Shown here: piece by piece, positions 1 to 7,908 of the stretch
How positions within the stretch are numbered: the stretch's first letter is position 1
Layout of the letters: every line of letters starts with the position of its first letter
Origin: Saprospiraceae bacterium
Lineage (GTDB): Bacteria; Bacteroidota; Bacteroidia; Chitinophagales; Saprospiraceae
Assembly: GCA_020852155.1 (NCBI GenBank)
Contig: JADZBJ010000170.1
Span: 1 to 17,719 of the forward strand
Direction of reading: 5' to 3'
Length of the DNA: 17,719 bases
Program-made: the position numbers and the translations under genes
The notes under the pieces: model-generated
Told to the model about the DNA's origin: nothing
Databases searched by the model: none
What the model saw: the letters and a program-made list of their open reading frames with translations, nothing else

Positions 1-2
1 AT

Positions 3-383
3 GTGGCAAAATATCGTGAAAAGCATCCTGCTAAGGTTAATATACACCCTGTTGTAAAGGCATTGCGAGGCAAAGAATCAGAACTAGATGTCATCTTTCC
101 AGAAGCCTACATCCGAGCCTTAAAATCAAAGAATTGGAATCAAATAGTTACCAGAAATAGCGTATACCAAATCATCCCGCCTGAAAGATTAAGTCTATTA
201 GTCGGGTATGACCGCGATCTACCCTGGCTCGTGAAAGCCGTTCCCATCGCAGAAAATGGCTGCGGTGACTATCTCACACTTGCACTTAAAAAAGAAAATT
301 TTTGCGAGTTAGGAAATGAAATTTATGAAGTTTTGCATGAAATGGGTACTGCCCAAAAAATCGGAACACTAAACAACCTCTAA
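3..383 (+). CDS. SUKH (SMI1/KNR4) family protein, possibly 5'-truncated by the window edge
   Basis: The reading frame opens with GTG at position 3 and gives 126 aa. Because it begins at the window edge, the true start may lie upstream. Residues 30-44 (FPEAYIRALKSKN) resemble the SUKH N-terminal helix, which is usually 'LPxxYxxFL'. Residues 80-95 carry the strand PIAENGCGDYLTLAL, close to the family's C-terminal hallmark of a 'GCGDYL.LDL' type. SUKH proteins are widespread cytoplasmic immunity proteins that neutralise polymorphic toxins delivered by contact-dependent or type VI secretion; some are housekeeping scaffolds. No toxin is visible, but it could lie just upstream. The next gene follows after 94 nt on the same strand. 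The family call rests on short motifs and is fairly likely; the immunity role is inferred. Confidence 0.6.
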   Translation: MAKYREKHPAKVNIHPVVKALRGKESELDVIFPEAYIRALKSKNWNQIVTRNSVYQIIPPERLSLLVGYDRDLPWLVKAVPIAENGCGDYLTLALKKENFCELGNEIYEVLHEMGTAQKIGTLNNL

Positions 384-477
384 GTTTTCACCAATCTCGT
401 ATCGCCTTATTTTGAGTATGATACAGCGTGATATCAACTTTCTTCGATTGTCATCAATTTTCTAATCCAGGATAACG

Positions 478-1188
478 ATGAGCCAGGCAAGCAATGTTTT
501 TTTTGAAATCCTTTGTGAAAACATAAAGCACGAAGGCTACATGTTCAAAAAATCAACATCAGTATTCGAGAAGACGAATAATAGATTGAAATATTCCATC
601 CTGTTTTCATGGGATGGGCGGGGTGGCATTACCTTTCTCAACGAATTAAGCGGTATTGTGGAAATACCTGCCATTGCGAAAGCCAGCCATCAACTGCTTG
701 CCTATACGCTGCCAGCCCAGGTAAACCAGCCTAAGAAGGACGATGCGCATCTGACCTATCCAATCCCGCAGATGTACAGCCGAAAGTTGATAGAACTCGC
801 TAACGATATGAAATTCAAAGAGATGGCAGCAATGTCTTTTGAAGAGAAATATCCAATGGAAAAGATCGCAAAAACGGCTGAAATGGTTTCAAAATTCATC
901 CTGCATGAAGTCGTTCCATTTCATAACACATACACCGACGAAAAACAGATATTGGATTTTTATCTCTTGAGCGCCGAAAAAAGATACCGCGAAAATGACC
1001 TTTTCAATATCTCATACTTCGTCTTTCCCGCCAAACTCATGTGCAAGAAACTCGGCATAGCGGAGCCGGATTTTCTGAGGGATATCAACCTGTTCACTAA
1101 CCAATCCGTTGACGAATTGTGGAATATGCAACACCACGACTTCCAAAACATGGAAGAAAAATTCAATACCCTGAAATTTAAGGATTAA
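478..1188 (+). CDS. hypothetical protein, 236 aa, possible immunity-type gene
   Basis: A complete ATG-initiated frame of 236 aa ends in TAA. I do not recognise the family with confidence. It has no signal peptide and no membrane segment, so it is probably cytoplasmic. It is rich in aromatic and charged residues. The N-terminal third (residues 8-60: 'FFEILCENIKHEGYMFKKS', then 'YSILFSWDGRGGITFLNEL') looks like an alpha-plus-beta domain that recalls DUF4304-like proteins, often found among toxin-immunity clusters; this resemblance is weak. The C-terminal half appears mainly helical. It follows the SUKH-like gene by 94 nt on the same strand, which fits an array of immunity genes downstream of a toxin locus outside the window. 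Function is not assigned. Confidence 0.6.
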   Translation: MSQASNVFFEILCENIKHEGYMFKKSTSVFEKTNNRLKYSILFSWDGRGGITFLNELSGIVEIPAIAKASHQLLAYTLPAQVNQPKKDDAHLTYPIPQMYSRKLIELANDMKFKEMAAMSFEEKYPMEKIAKTAEMVSKFILHEVVPFHNTYTDEKQILDFYLLSAEKRYRENDLFNISYFVFPAKLMCKKLGIAEPDFLRDINLFTNQSVDELWNMQHHDFQNMEEKFNTLKFKD

Positions 1189-1243
1189 CCCCTGCTTAAA
1201 ATGCCACCCACTGTGCTCTAATGCCCGATTTGGAGCATTCAGT

Positions 1244-1318
1244 ACGCGGATAACGCGGATTTTTGCAGATGCTCGCGGATTTCCTTAGTGCCTCTTCGTG
1301 CTCCTCAGTGCCTTAGTG
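1244..1318. repeat. intergenic short-unit repeat block with ~10-nt period
   Basis: Two successive motifs fill the spacer between convergent genes. First, ACGCGGAT occurs at 1244-1251 and 1253-1260, with CGCGGAT again at 1274-1280. Second, a run in 10-nt register (CCTTAGTG 1283-1290, CTCTTCGTG 1292-1300, CCTCAGTG 1303-1310, CCTTAGTG 1311-1318) repeats a CYTNNGTG-like core. It has no sustained open frame of its own. On the minus strand it would form the 3' UTR of the membrane glycosyltransferase operon. I recall similar wording (CACTAAGG..., AATCCGCG...) as dispersed intergenic sequence in other Bacteroidota, but cannot verify that here. Confidence 0.6.
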
Positions 1319-1323
1319 GTAAA

Positions 1324-1355
1324 AATCGAATCAATCGAATCAATCGAATCAATCG
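1324..1355. repeat. 9-nt tandem repeat (AATCGAATC, about 3.6 copies) spanning a stop codon
   Basis: Three perfect copies of AATCGAATC (1324-1332, 1333-1341, 1342-1350) are followed by a partial AATCG. The TGA stop codon of the minus-strand glycosyltransferase (complement of 1349-1351) and its last Asp codon lie inside the array, so the repeat contributes the 3' end of the gene. The unit length of 9 would preserve the frame if the array slipped. Confidence 0.9.
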
Positions 1356-2800
1356 GCCTTAATCCTATAGATTTCCCACCACAACGTTCCGTCTTCGAAG
1401 CGTTTGGCGAGTTCGATAGCGCCCGACTGAAGCAACTGCTCTTTTCGAGGATCATATTCCGTCGCCGTAAAAATGCAATAATCCGTATTGCCGTTGATTT
1501 CCCAGACCACCGTTTTGTACTCCTTGTCCGGGCCGCTGAGCATGCCAGTCCTGAAGTGTTTGAGGTGATTGGCCACGACAAAATCCTGCACGCCGATATT
1601 GGCAGTGACGGGTACGTTTTGTTCCATCCATTGCACGCCTTGTTGTTGCAGCAAGACCATTTTTTTATAGCCCGGATTAACGTCGCCTGCGCCGGTGTTG
1701 AGCAAGGTTCCGCTCAACAGAATGCCACCGCTGACGAGCGCGATCAGCAAGGTCGTCCATTTCAAGGGGCGTTCCAGGCCGTTTAGCCAGTACAATGCCA
1801 GGTAAATCACCATCGGTATGCAAACGATGATGTATCGGAAAGTAAAGAAATTCAGCGCCGAGAAGATGATGTACAACACCACAAACACCAGGAAGTGAAT
1901 GGTGGGCGCATGGTGTGCTGACCAGTTTTTGTTTTTGAAATAGCGTAACAGTGCGACAATACCGCCAACGCCCAACAGGTAAATCAACACCCTGCGCCTG
2001 TCGGCTACAAAAACGGCGTCGAAAACCATGTCAATTTTCTTTTTCAGCGTTGGCCAGTCCTTGGCCATATAACCGACGTGGTCGGGGTGAAAGGCCCAGC
2101 CGTACAGGTTTTTCTGTAACAGCAAAAACAGCAGATAAGGCGTAATCGGCAAGCAAAGCAGCAGGCTGCGTCCAAGCCATTGCCGAACGGTGGTGCGCCC
2201 GTCAAAAACGCATTCCAGTGTATAGCCTATGACGATGGCAGCCAGTAAAACCACGCCGCTTTCTTTGGTTAAAAGCAGGGCCGAAGCCGCGATCAGGTAA
2301 TATTTCCAGCGTTGTTGAAAGTAAAAATAATAGGACAGCAGAACGAGCGCGGTGACGGCAATTTCAGGTAAAACCATATTGGCCTGCGCAAAAAACAAAC
2401 CCTGCACCATGCACAACACGGCCGTCAGCCAGCCAATGGCCGGACTGAAAAACCGCTTGCCCATCAGATAAATTACGCTCAGTGCGCTCAGGGTTATAGC
2501 TAGTCCGAAACTGTGAAAACTGACCTTGCTGACGCCGAAAATTTTCAGCCACCATCCGGCCAGGAAGTAGTACAGCAACGGGTGGCCGCGATAGTTTTCC
2601 TCTGGAATGGCGCCGGGCAACAGGCTGGGAATGCGCTCTGACATCAGGTGCAGCGCCGGAGCGTACGACCAGGATTCATCCCAGTAAAAAGGCAGACCCA
2701 AATCGGGCAATTTCAACAAGGCAAAAATGCCGAGTGTTGCCAGAAACAAAATATCAAAAGCCCGATCCGAAACGGGCAATGGCTTGAGAACGTTGGCCAT
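1349..2800 (-). CDS. membrane glycosyltransferase, GT39/PMT_2-like (GT-C fold)
   Basis: This 483-aa integral membrane protein has roughly ten or more hydrophobic segments. Its first periplasmic loop carries the acidic pair D41-E42 (YWDESWSYAPAL), followed by 'GHPLLYYFLAGWW' around residues 90-102. That is the layout of the PMT_2/ArnT group, which transfers sugars from polyprenyl-phosphate donors to lipids, glycans or proteins outside the inner membrane; the Asp is the expected catalytic base. The C-terminal part forms a small extracytoplasmic domain. The ATG lies 1 nt past the TGA of the upstream gene, so it is translated as the last gene of the five-gene operon. Donor and acceptor cannot be told from sequence. 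Its stop codon sits within a 9-nt tandem repeat. Confidence 0.8.
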   Translation of the reverse strand: MANVLKPLPVSDRAFDILFLATLGIFALLKLPDLGLPFYWDESWSYAPALHLMSERIPSLLPGAIPEENYRGHPLLYYFLAGWWLKIFGVSKVSFHSFGLAITLSALSVIYLMGKRFFSPAIGWLTAVLCMVQGLFFAQANMVLPEIAVTALVLLSYYFYFQQRWKYYLIAASALLLTKESGVVLLAAIVIGYTLECVFDGRTTVRQWLGRSLLLCLPITPYLLFLLLQKNLYGWAFHPDHVGYMAKDWPTLKKKIDMVFDAVFVADRRRVLIYLLGVGGIVALLRYFKNKNWSAHHAPTIHFLVFVVLYIIFSALNFFTFRYIIVCIPMVIYLALYWLNGLERPLKWTTLLIALVSGGILLSGTLLNTGAGDVNPGYKKMVLLQQQGVQWMEQNVPVTANIGVQDFVVANHLKHFRTGMLSGPDKEYKTVVWEINGNTDYCIFTATEYDPRKEQLLQSGAIELAKRFEDGTLWWEIYRIKAD

Positions 2801-2801
2801 A

Positions 2802-4586
2802 TCAGTTGTTTTTGAAACCTTCGATTTTCAGGTCGTCCATTAAGATGATTTTTTCGCCGCCCGCGCGCCACAGGTGTACGCCCGCGCGGTCGAAAGGCTC
2901 GTCGGGCGAACGTGCGTCAATGCAGATTTGTTTGGTTTCGCCGCCATTCATCAGGCGGGGTAATCGAATGACATTTTCCTTGACGGTTTTATCACCCGAT
3001 TTGAAATACAGCACAATGATCGGCATTTTCCAGACTTCCCATTCTTTATCGGGCATACGGAATGTCGCGGTAGCGCGCACCCAGTCGAATTGTCCGGGCG
3101 AAACATTCACCATATACGGTATCGTGAATTCTTTGCTGCCGCTCACGTATTGACTTTTTGCGCCATTGATGGCCGGTACGCCCGGCGGCATGGCAAAAGT
3201 TGTGTCGTTTTCAAAATCACTCTGGAAAAGCAGTTGCGGATTTTCAGGCGTATCCCAATAAGCCTCTTTGGTGTCGTATAATTTTTGAACGTCTTCCGGG
3301 AAACGCCAGCGCCCCACGATTTTGTAAAAGTAGGCTTTGGTCATTTGATCGGCATAGATATAGCCGCCCTTGTGCAGCCCGTGCGTGTACCAAATGTTGT
3401 AGTAAACAAACAGCGCCAGCAAGCCGGTCATTAACCAGGCCGACCATTGTTTCCGCCAACTTTGTTCCAGCAAAGCCGCCATGCCCAGGGCCATCACCGG
3501 GTAACTCTGCACCATCGCCCGACCGCCGTACCACCAGATGTCCCAGGCACAAACAATCCAGGTATTGACCAGCGCAAACACCAGCAACATGATCCGGTGT
3601 TGTCCATTGCGCCAATAAGTGAACAAACCAATCCACGACAACAGCATGACAGGCGTGTAGAGCAGCCAGCCACTTCTGAAACCCACCAGGTAGCCTTCGA
3701 AATGCGGTTTTAGCCATGAAAAATGCTGATCGCCGTAACTGTACACAAACCAGTCGCCGGTTGCGTATTTCCAGTATGCCGGTTGAATCATGGCCACGGC
3801 GATGAATGCCAGTGCAGCCACACCGATTTTGCCAGCGTTTTTCCTGAAAAAACTCCATTTTTCTGAAATGCTGCCCATGCCTTTCAACCCCCAAAGCAAA
3901 GGAATGAATACCGATATAATGTCGGTTGGGCGCATGAGCGTGCAAATGCCTGTGATACCGCCCACCCACAGTGCTTGTCGAACATTCGGAGATTGATAAA
4001 AACGGTGCGTATGCCACAACAGCAAACAATACCATGTAAACAGCCAGTTGTGGCTCATGGCGCCGTCAATGGAAATGTAGTTCAGGTAATTCGATCCCAG
4101 CACGTAAGCCAGGATAACCCAGGCGACGGTCCGATCGCTGTACCAAAGCAGCAGAACCCTGCGCAGGTACCAGATGCCCAACAGACCCCACAGCAGGGAA
4201 CCGAGTTGTAACGCCAACTGATAGGGCCAGGTAAAACCGTCGGCGGCATATCCCAGCGGTTGTGCAACGACGTGCGCTGCCAGAAACCAGGGCAGGAAAT
4301 TCACGGCCATACCCGCCGAATACTTGTTAACCTTATTGCCCGAAGGATGGTCATACGACTGGTCGGTGCTGAGGTTGTACTTGGCCCGAACCTCCGGTGC
4401 GTATGCCTGTTTTTTCAGGTCATGGTGGACAAAAATAGCCGGCAGATACCAATAATACCCGGATACATCCCAGGTGATGACATTGCTGCCCGGTTCGTAT
4501 TTGTGTTTTGGAAAATAAACAAACGAAACCAGGGTAGTGACAATAACAGCGATGTAAAAGGCTATTTTGGTAGAAATATTGAACAT
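2802..4586 (-). CDS. polytopic membrane protein with soluble C-terminal domain, probable GT-C glycosyltransferase
   Basis: I start it at the ATG complement of 4584-4586 (594 aa, MFNISTKIAFY...). The longer frame upstream overlaps the previous gene, and this start leaves an 8-nt gap after that gene's TAA, matching the next junction up. It has about ten to eleven hydrophobic segments. An early loop reads 'VITWDVSGYYWYLPAIF', placing an Asp at residue 40 just after the first membrane helix, as in GT-C enzymes. 'HPSGNKVNKYSAGMAVNFLPWF' is a likely periplasmic loop. The last 150 residues or so (from about 440) are hydrophilic and beta-rich, resembling a carbohydrate-binding or jelly-roll domain. 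The family is less clear than for its neighbours; a membrane glycosyltransferase in the same pathway is the best reading. Confidence 0.65.
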   Translation of the reverse strand: MFNISTKIAFYIAVIVTTLVSFVYFPKHKYEPGSNVITWDVSGYYWYLPAIFVHHDLKKQAYAPEVRAKYNLSTDQSYDHPSGNKVNKYSAGMAVNFLPWFLAAHVVAQPLGYAADGFTWPYQLALQLGSLLWGLLGIWYLRRVLLLWYSDRTVAWVILAYVLGSNYLNYISIDGAMSHNWLFTWYCLLLWHTHRFYQSPNVRQALWVGGITGICTLMRPTDIISVFIPLLWGLKGMGSISEKWSFFRKNAGKIGVAALAFIAVAMIQPAYWKYATGDWFVYSYGDQHFSWLKPHFEGYLVGFRSGWLLYTPVMLLSWIGLFTYWRNGQHRIMLLVFALVNTWIVCAWDIWWYGGRAMVQSYPVMALGMAALLEQSWRKQWSAWLMTGLLALFVYYNIWYTHGLHKGGYIYADQMTKAYFYKIVGRWRFPEDVQKLYDTKEAYWDTPENPQLLFQSDFENDTTFAMPPGVPAINGAKSQYVSGSKEFTIPYMVNVSPGQFDWVRATATFRMPDKEWEVWKMPIIVLYFKSGDKTVKENVIRLPRLMNGGETKQICIDARSPDEPFDRAGVHLWRAGGEKIILMDDLKIEGFKNN

Positions 4587-4594
4587 AAAGTGGG

Positions 4595-5278
4595 TTAATT
4601 GTCTTGATTTTTTACCTCCCCGCACAACACCCAATTCCCGTCGGTATCAAAATAAATGGCATCGGGGAAAACCTTTTTAAAGCCGCGTTCATAAAAGCGC
4701 TCGGTTGAACGCTTGATGTTTATGTCATCGCCGTGCAGCCTGTTGAACAGCAGCAAGCCGCCCGGCCTCAACAGATTTTTACAGGTTTCCAGAAATTCAG
4801 TCGTCGTGAACTGCGGCGGCGTGATGTCGTCTTCAAAAATATCCACCACAACCATGTCGTAGGTTTCTTCGGTGATTTCAACAAATATTTCAGCGTCGGC
4901 CGTGATGATATCCACTGAACTTTCCATGCGACTGAACGTGTATTTGGCGGCCAGTTCGCAGATCGTTTCATCCCATTCCACCACGGTATAGTGATAGTTG
5001 CGGTGAAAAACCTTTTCCAGCATAAAAGGAACAGAGCCTAAGCCCAGCCCTAAAACCAGCACGTCTGATACTTCGCGCTCGTCAATGGCCAGTTGGTCGA
5101 AGGCAATCAGGAAATTGCGGTACAGGTCATCCCAGGAATAAATAGCGCCGCTGCTGAGCAGTTGCAGGCGGCCTTTGCTCAACACCACCGCCAACTCCGG
5201 GTTCTGGTGCGACGCGGCTTCTTCCAGCGTCAGGGGTGTCATGTACGACAGCCATTTTTTCCAGCGAGGGATTTTCAT
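4595..5278 (-). CDS. spermidine-synthase-fold (SpeE-like) protein, probably not a true polyamine enzyme
   Basis: The start is the ATG complement of 5276-5278 (227 aa, MKIPRWKKW...), 8 nt after the TAA of the upstream gene; a longer frame extending into that gene is unlikely. The Rossmann SAM-binding motif is clear: DVLVLGLGLGSVP at 72-84, with an acidic end of strand 2 in 'VVEWDE'. The active-site strand reads 'VVVDIFEDDITPPQF', then 'TTEFLETCKNLLRPGGLLLFN'. Genuine spermidine synthases normally have a D-x-(S/T)-D-P type motif here. The present form matches the large group of spermidine-synthase-like proteins of unknown substrate, often linked to membrane proteins. It sits between two membrane glycosyltransferase genes, so a modification of a glycan or lipid is possible but unproven. 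It has no membrane segment and is probably cytoplasmic. Confidence 0.7.
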   Translation of the reverse strand: MKIPRWKKWLSYMTPLTLEEAASHQNPELAVVLSKGRLQLLSSGAIYSWDDLYRNFLIAFDQLAIDEREVSDVLVLGLGLGSVPFMLEKVFHRNYHYTVVEWDETICELAAKYTFSRMESSVDIITADAEIFVEITEETYDMVVVDIFEDDITPPQFTTTEFLETCKNLLRPGGLLLFNRLHGDDINIKRSTERFYERGFKKVFPDAIYFDTDGNWVLCGEVKNQDN

Positions 5279-5286
5279 GCAAGCGG

Positions 5287-6756
5287 TTAGTTCGTTGTGT
5301 TGTTTTCCTGAAAAATTTCCAGATACCAGTCGCCTGCTATGAAAACCTGATTTTGGCTTTCCGGCTGTCGGCAACTGTTGCGTTTATACATCATTGCGCG
5401 CACGCCTTCGGATTTTACAGTGCACTGAAACGGGCCATAGCGAAACACATAAGCGTGCAGCGCGTAATTGTCCCATTCACTCTGGCAAAGTTTCACGTAT
5501 CCTCCTGACGGCAATGCTTTCTGCAAATGATGCATTTCGGCCACAATATCGTGGTCGCGGCCGGATTTACCTGCCCAATATGCGCTTATGCCGAAAATAA
5601 TCACAAAACAGGCGGCCAATATGCGTATCCACAAACCAGACCGTGCCGGCGCTGAAATGCGCGAAAACCAGGTTGCGCCCACGGCCGCTGCCGCCAGGGC
5701 GAGAAAGGGCAATCCCGGCAACAGGTAAAAGCCGCGCTGCTTGGTGCTGGCTAAAAGCGGCAACACGGCACAGGCGAACAGCAGCAGCCAGAAAATAATT
5801 AGCCCTTTGGCATACTGAGGCTGGTTCTCGCCTTTTTTTCGTTGAAGAAACCAGACAACGGCCAGAAAAATGACTGGAATGGCGATTTCCTGCACTAAAA
5901 TCCAGAGCAATTGAAAATGTGCGCCAAGCCCTTTTTCACTCATTTCTCCTGTGCCGTCAACAGATTGTACGATCTGACCAGCCCAATATTTTGACAGAAA
6001 AACCTGCGCATCAGCGCTTTGGAACAACAGAGCCAAAACTGCCGACAGGGTCAGGGTAGGAATCAGCAGCCAGACAACCAACTGATTTCGGGTGAGCCTT
6101 TGATTGTTTTTGTGCCAGTGCGCCAACTGCCAGCAAACAGGCATGGCCAGTGGAAACAATCCAACCGGGCCTTTGGTCATGACGGCCCCCGCGAGGGCAA
6201 CACCCACCAAAATGGCTCCTGAAAATGGTCGCTCATGGCGCATTTTCAGAAAAAACCAGACACTTAGCAGCGTGAAAATACCCCTCGTATTCTCCAGCAT
6301 GTTGTTCGGAAAACTCCAGTGAACAACGGGAATGGAGAACCAAAGCAACAGCGGCAGCCATCCGTAGGGCTTTCGCGCGTCGTCGTTTTTAAACATCTGC
6401 CGCCAAATCATGGCAATCAGCGTGATTTGTAACATCCACTCGATAGTACACCAGATGCGTTCCATCGCCCAATGTTGAGAATCGAAAAGCCTGAAAACAG
6501 CGCTTTCCAGCCATATTTTCAAGGGCGGATGCAGGAATAAATCGCCTGATTCGGCCAGTCCGGGAAAGGGAAGCAGCCAGGCACTGCCCTGGCTCAGGGC
6601 GTAACGACTGGCAATGGCGGCATAAATCAGCCCATCCATGAACATGCCTTCGCGCACGATCATGGGCCAGAACAAGGCGCACAACAATACTGCCGTTGCC
6701 ATCCAGCCGATGCGATGTGTCGCCGGGAGTTTTTGCCAGTTGTCGTACATGCTCAT
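5287..6756 (-). CDS. ArnT-like GT39 family membrane glycosyltransferase
   Basis: The ATG complement of 6754-6756 overlaps the TGA of the upstream gene as ATGA, a translational-coupling junction, so I prefer this start (489 aa, MSMYDNWQ...) to one 14 codons earlier. The N-terminal loop 'REGMFMDGLIYAAIASRYAL' followed by 'GDLFLHPPLKIWLES' corresponds to the 'DE..YA.IA' and 'KPPL..WL' signatures of the ArnT/PMT_2 group. Next come many hydrophobic segments, including 'AVMTKGPVGLFPLAMP', a conserved feature of this group, and a C-terminal periplasmic tail with Cys residues ('KLCQSEWDNYALHAYVFRY'). Such enzymes use undecaprenyl-phosphate sugars on the periplasmic face. Acceptor unknown. A second member of the class closes the operon. 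Confidence 0.82.
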   Translation of the reverse strand: MSMYDNWQKLPATHRIGWMATAVLLCALFWPMIVREGMFMDGLIYAAIASRYALSQGSAWLLPFPGLAESGDLFLHPPLKIWLESAVFRLFDSQHWAMERIWCTIEWMLQITLIAMIWRQMFKNDDARKPYGWLPLLLWFSIPVVHWSFPNNMLENTRGIFTLLSVWFFLKMRHERPFSGAILVGVALAGAVMTKGPVGLFPLAMPVCWQLAHWHKNNQRLTRNQLVVWLLIPTLTLSAVLALLFQSADAQVFLSKYWAGQIVQSVDGTGEMSEKGLGAHFQLLWILVQEIAIPVIFLAVVWFLQRKKGENQPQYAKGLIIFWLLLFACAVLPLLASTKQRGFYLLPGLPFLALAAAAVGATWFSRISAPARSGLWIRILAACFVIIFGISAYWAGKSGRDHDIVAEMHHLQKALPSGGYVKLCQSEWDNYALHAYVFRYGPFQCTVKSEGVRAMMYKRNSCRQPESQNQVFIAGDWYLEIFQENNTTN

Positions 6757-7706
6757 TTTTTCAGGAAATATAAACGCCCGTCCGTGGTCGTCGCCCACGC
6801 GCCGTAACGATTGGCGAATACGTCGGTAAACGTCAGGTCGCTGCTGATGCCTTCAACTTGTTCCCAGGTTTCGCCGCCGTCTTCCGTGATCCAGAACAAG
6901 CCCTCAGCGCCGACGAGATACCCATTGTTTTCGTCGGTAAAAAACAATTTGAGCAGGCGAATTTTCCCGCCGGTTTTGCGGATTTCCTGCCACGAGTGGC
7001 CGCCATCCGTGCTTTTCAGGATGCTGCCGCTGCTGCCGCAGATATAGCCCGTGGATGCAGTTGGAAACTGTACGCAACGGTAAAAATCGCCTTCGATGTC
7101 TAATCTTGTCCAGTTCTGGCCGCCATCGTCGCTACGCGCTACCCAGCCCATACCGACGACATGCGCCGTGTTGCTGTCAGAAAAACAAATGCTTTGCAGC
7201 GCGCTGGGAAAAGTATCGCGGCGATCTTCCTGCCACCAGCCGCGCAGTGAAAAATGCCGGATAGAGCCGCCGCCCCAACCTTCGCCGCTGACAGCAATGC
7301 AGTGTTTGGGCGAGGGGAAAGCCAGGGAACGATACCAAATCCAGTCTTGCCGAAAAAGCGTCCAGGAATTCGGCTGATTGGGCGTTGCAAAAAAGCCCAG
7401 TCCGTCCACGCCGCAGGTGTAAGCCGTTCCGTCCGGCTGAAATCGCACGTCGTCCAGTCTGTTGCGCACGATGGTATCAATTTGCCAGTGTTGGCCGCCG
7501 TCGTTGGTGGATAAAATAGCGCCGTCGTGCCAGATATGACCGCCCACTGCAACGCCATGCAATGAGTCGCAAAAATCTACCGACATGAGTGCTCCGACAT
7601 CCGGCGTGGTGAGTTGACGCCACTCCCCGGCGCGCCAGGTATCGGATTTTTGACACCCGTAAATGAGCCAGAAACACAGACCGAAAATCAGCCATGAATT
7701 TTTCAT
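6753..7706 (-). CDS. Asp-box (BNR/Ycf48-like) beta-propeller lipoprotein
   Basis: This 317-aa protein begins with a lipoprotein signal (MKNSWLIFGLCFWLIYGC; lipobox LIYGC, lipidated Cys18). Four Asp-box motifs of the form SxDGGxxW are visible at residues 66-74 (STNDGGQHW), 191-199, 231-239 and 273-281, each closing a beta-hairpin of a propeller. The fold is that of BNR sialidase-like and Ycf48-type proteins. Ycf48 assists photosystem II assembly in cyanobacteria, but nothing photosynthetic is expected here. The Bacteroidota relatives are generally extracytoplasmic scaffolds or assembly factors, and no catalytic residues of a sialidase can be assigned. It is the first gene of the operon, and its TGA overlaps the ATG of the GT39 gene, so it may help the glycosyltransferases or their product. 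The start is the ATG complement of 7704-7706. Confidence 0.82.
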   Translation of the reverse strand: MKNSWLIFGLCFWLIYGCQKSDTWRAGEWRQLTTPDVGALMSVDFCDSLHGVAVGGHIWHDGAILSTNDGGQHWQIDTIVRNRLDDVRFQPDGTAYTCGVDGLGFFATPNQPNSWTLFRQDWIWYRSLAFPSPKHCIAVSGEGWGGGSIRHFSLRGWWQEDRRDTFPSALQSICFSDSNTAHVVGMGWVARSDDGGQNWTRLDIEGDFYRCVQFPTASTGYICGSSGSILKSTDGGHSWQEIRKTGGKIRLLKLFFTDENNGYLVGAEGLFWITEDGGETWEQVEGISSDLTFTDVFANRYGAWATTTDGRLYFLKK

Positions 7707-7908
7707 GGGCGAAATGTACGCTGAAACACGCGATCTGATTTTTACCTTTGGGCCTTCTGTTAGAAAAATGTGGGCGTGAGCAAATCTCGAACTACATTTT
7801 TTTAACTAATACAAAATATTGTAATTCAATAAGTTGTTATTAAAAAAGTCAAAGTAACATCCGCCTTTTTTTCCTCATTTTTTCTTCGTTTCAACTACTT
7901 CCGACAAC
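7707..7908. other. divergent intergenic region between the glycosyltransferase operon and the LytTR gene
   Basis: These 202 nt must hold the promoters for both directions. The half next to the regulator (about 7795-7885) is very AT-rich. It contains the short inverted repeat TACAA-AATA-TTGTA at 7810-7823. No convincing TTTG/TAnnTTTG promoter pair could be assigned on either strand. No start-proximal purine-rich ribosome site is evident, as is usual in Bacteroidota. Confidence 0.45.

Noticed and set aside
478..1188. Minus-strand 68-aa frame within this gene (960-1166)
   Set aside because: Antisense to a longer, better-supported frame and without recognisable features.
4595..5278. True spermidine synthase (speE)
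   Set aside because: The active-site strand reads DIFEDD, not the usual D-x-(S/T)-D-P type, and no polyamine gene is nearby.
6753..7706. Photosystem II assembly factor Ycf48
   Set aside because: The resemblance is to the Asp-box propeller fold only; it is a lipoprotein in a glycosyltransferase operon of a presumably non-photosynthetic organism.
7743..7750. TACCTTTG as promoter of the LytTR gene
   Set aside because: It matches TAnnTTTG, but has no TTG at the -33 distance and lies about 160 nt before the start codon, in the less AT-rich half of the spacer.
7810..7823. TACAA-AATA-TTGTA as a LytTR operator
   Set aside because: Arms are only 5 nt in very AT-rich DNA, and LytTR proteins usually bind direct repeats; mentioned only as context.
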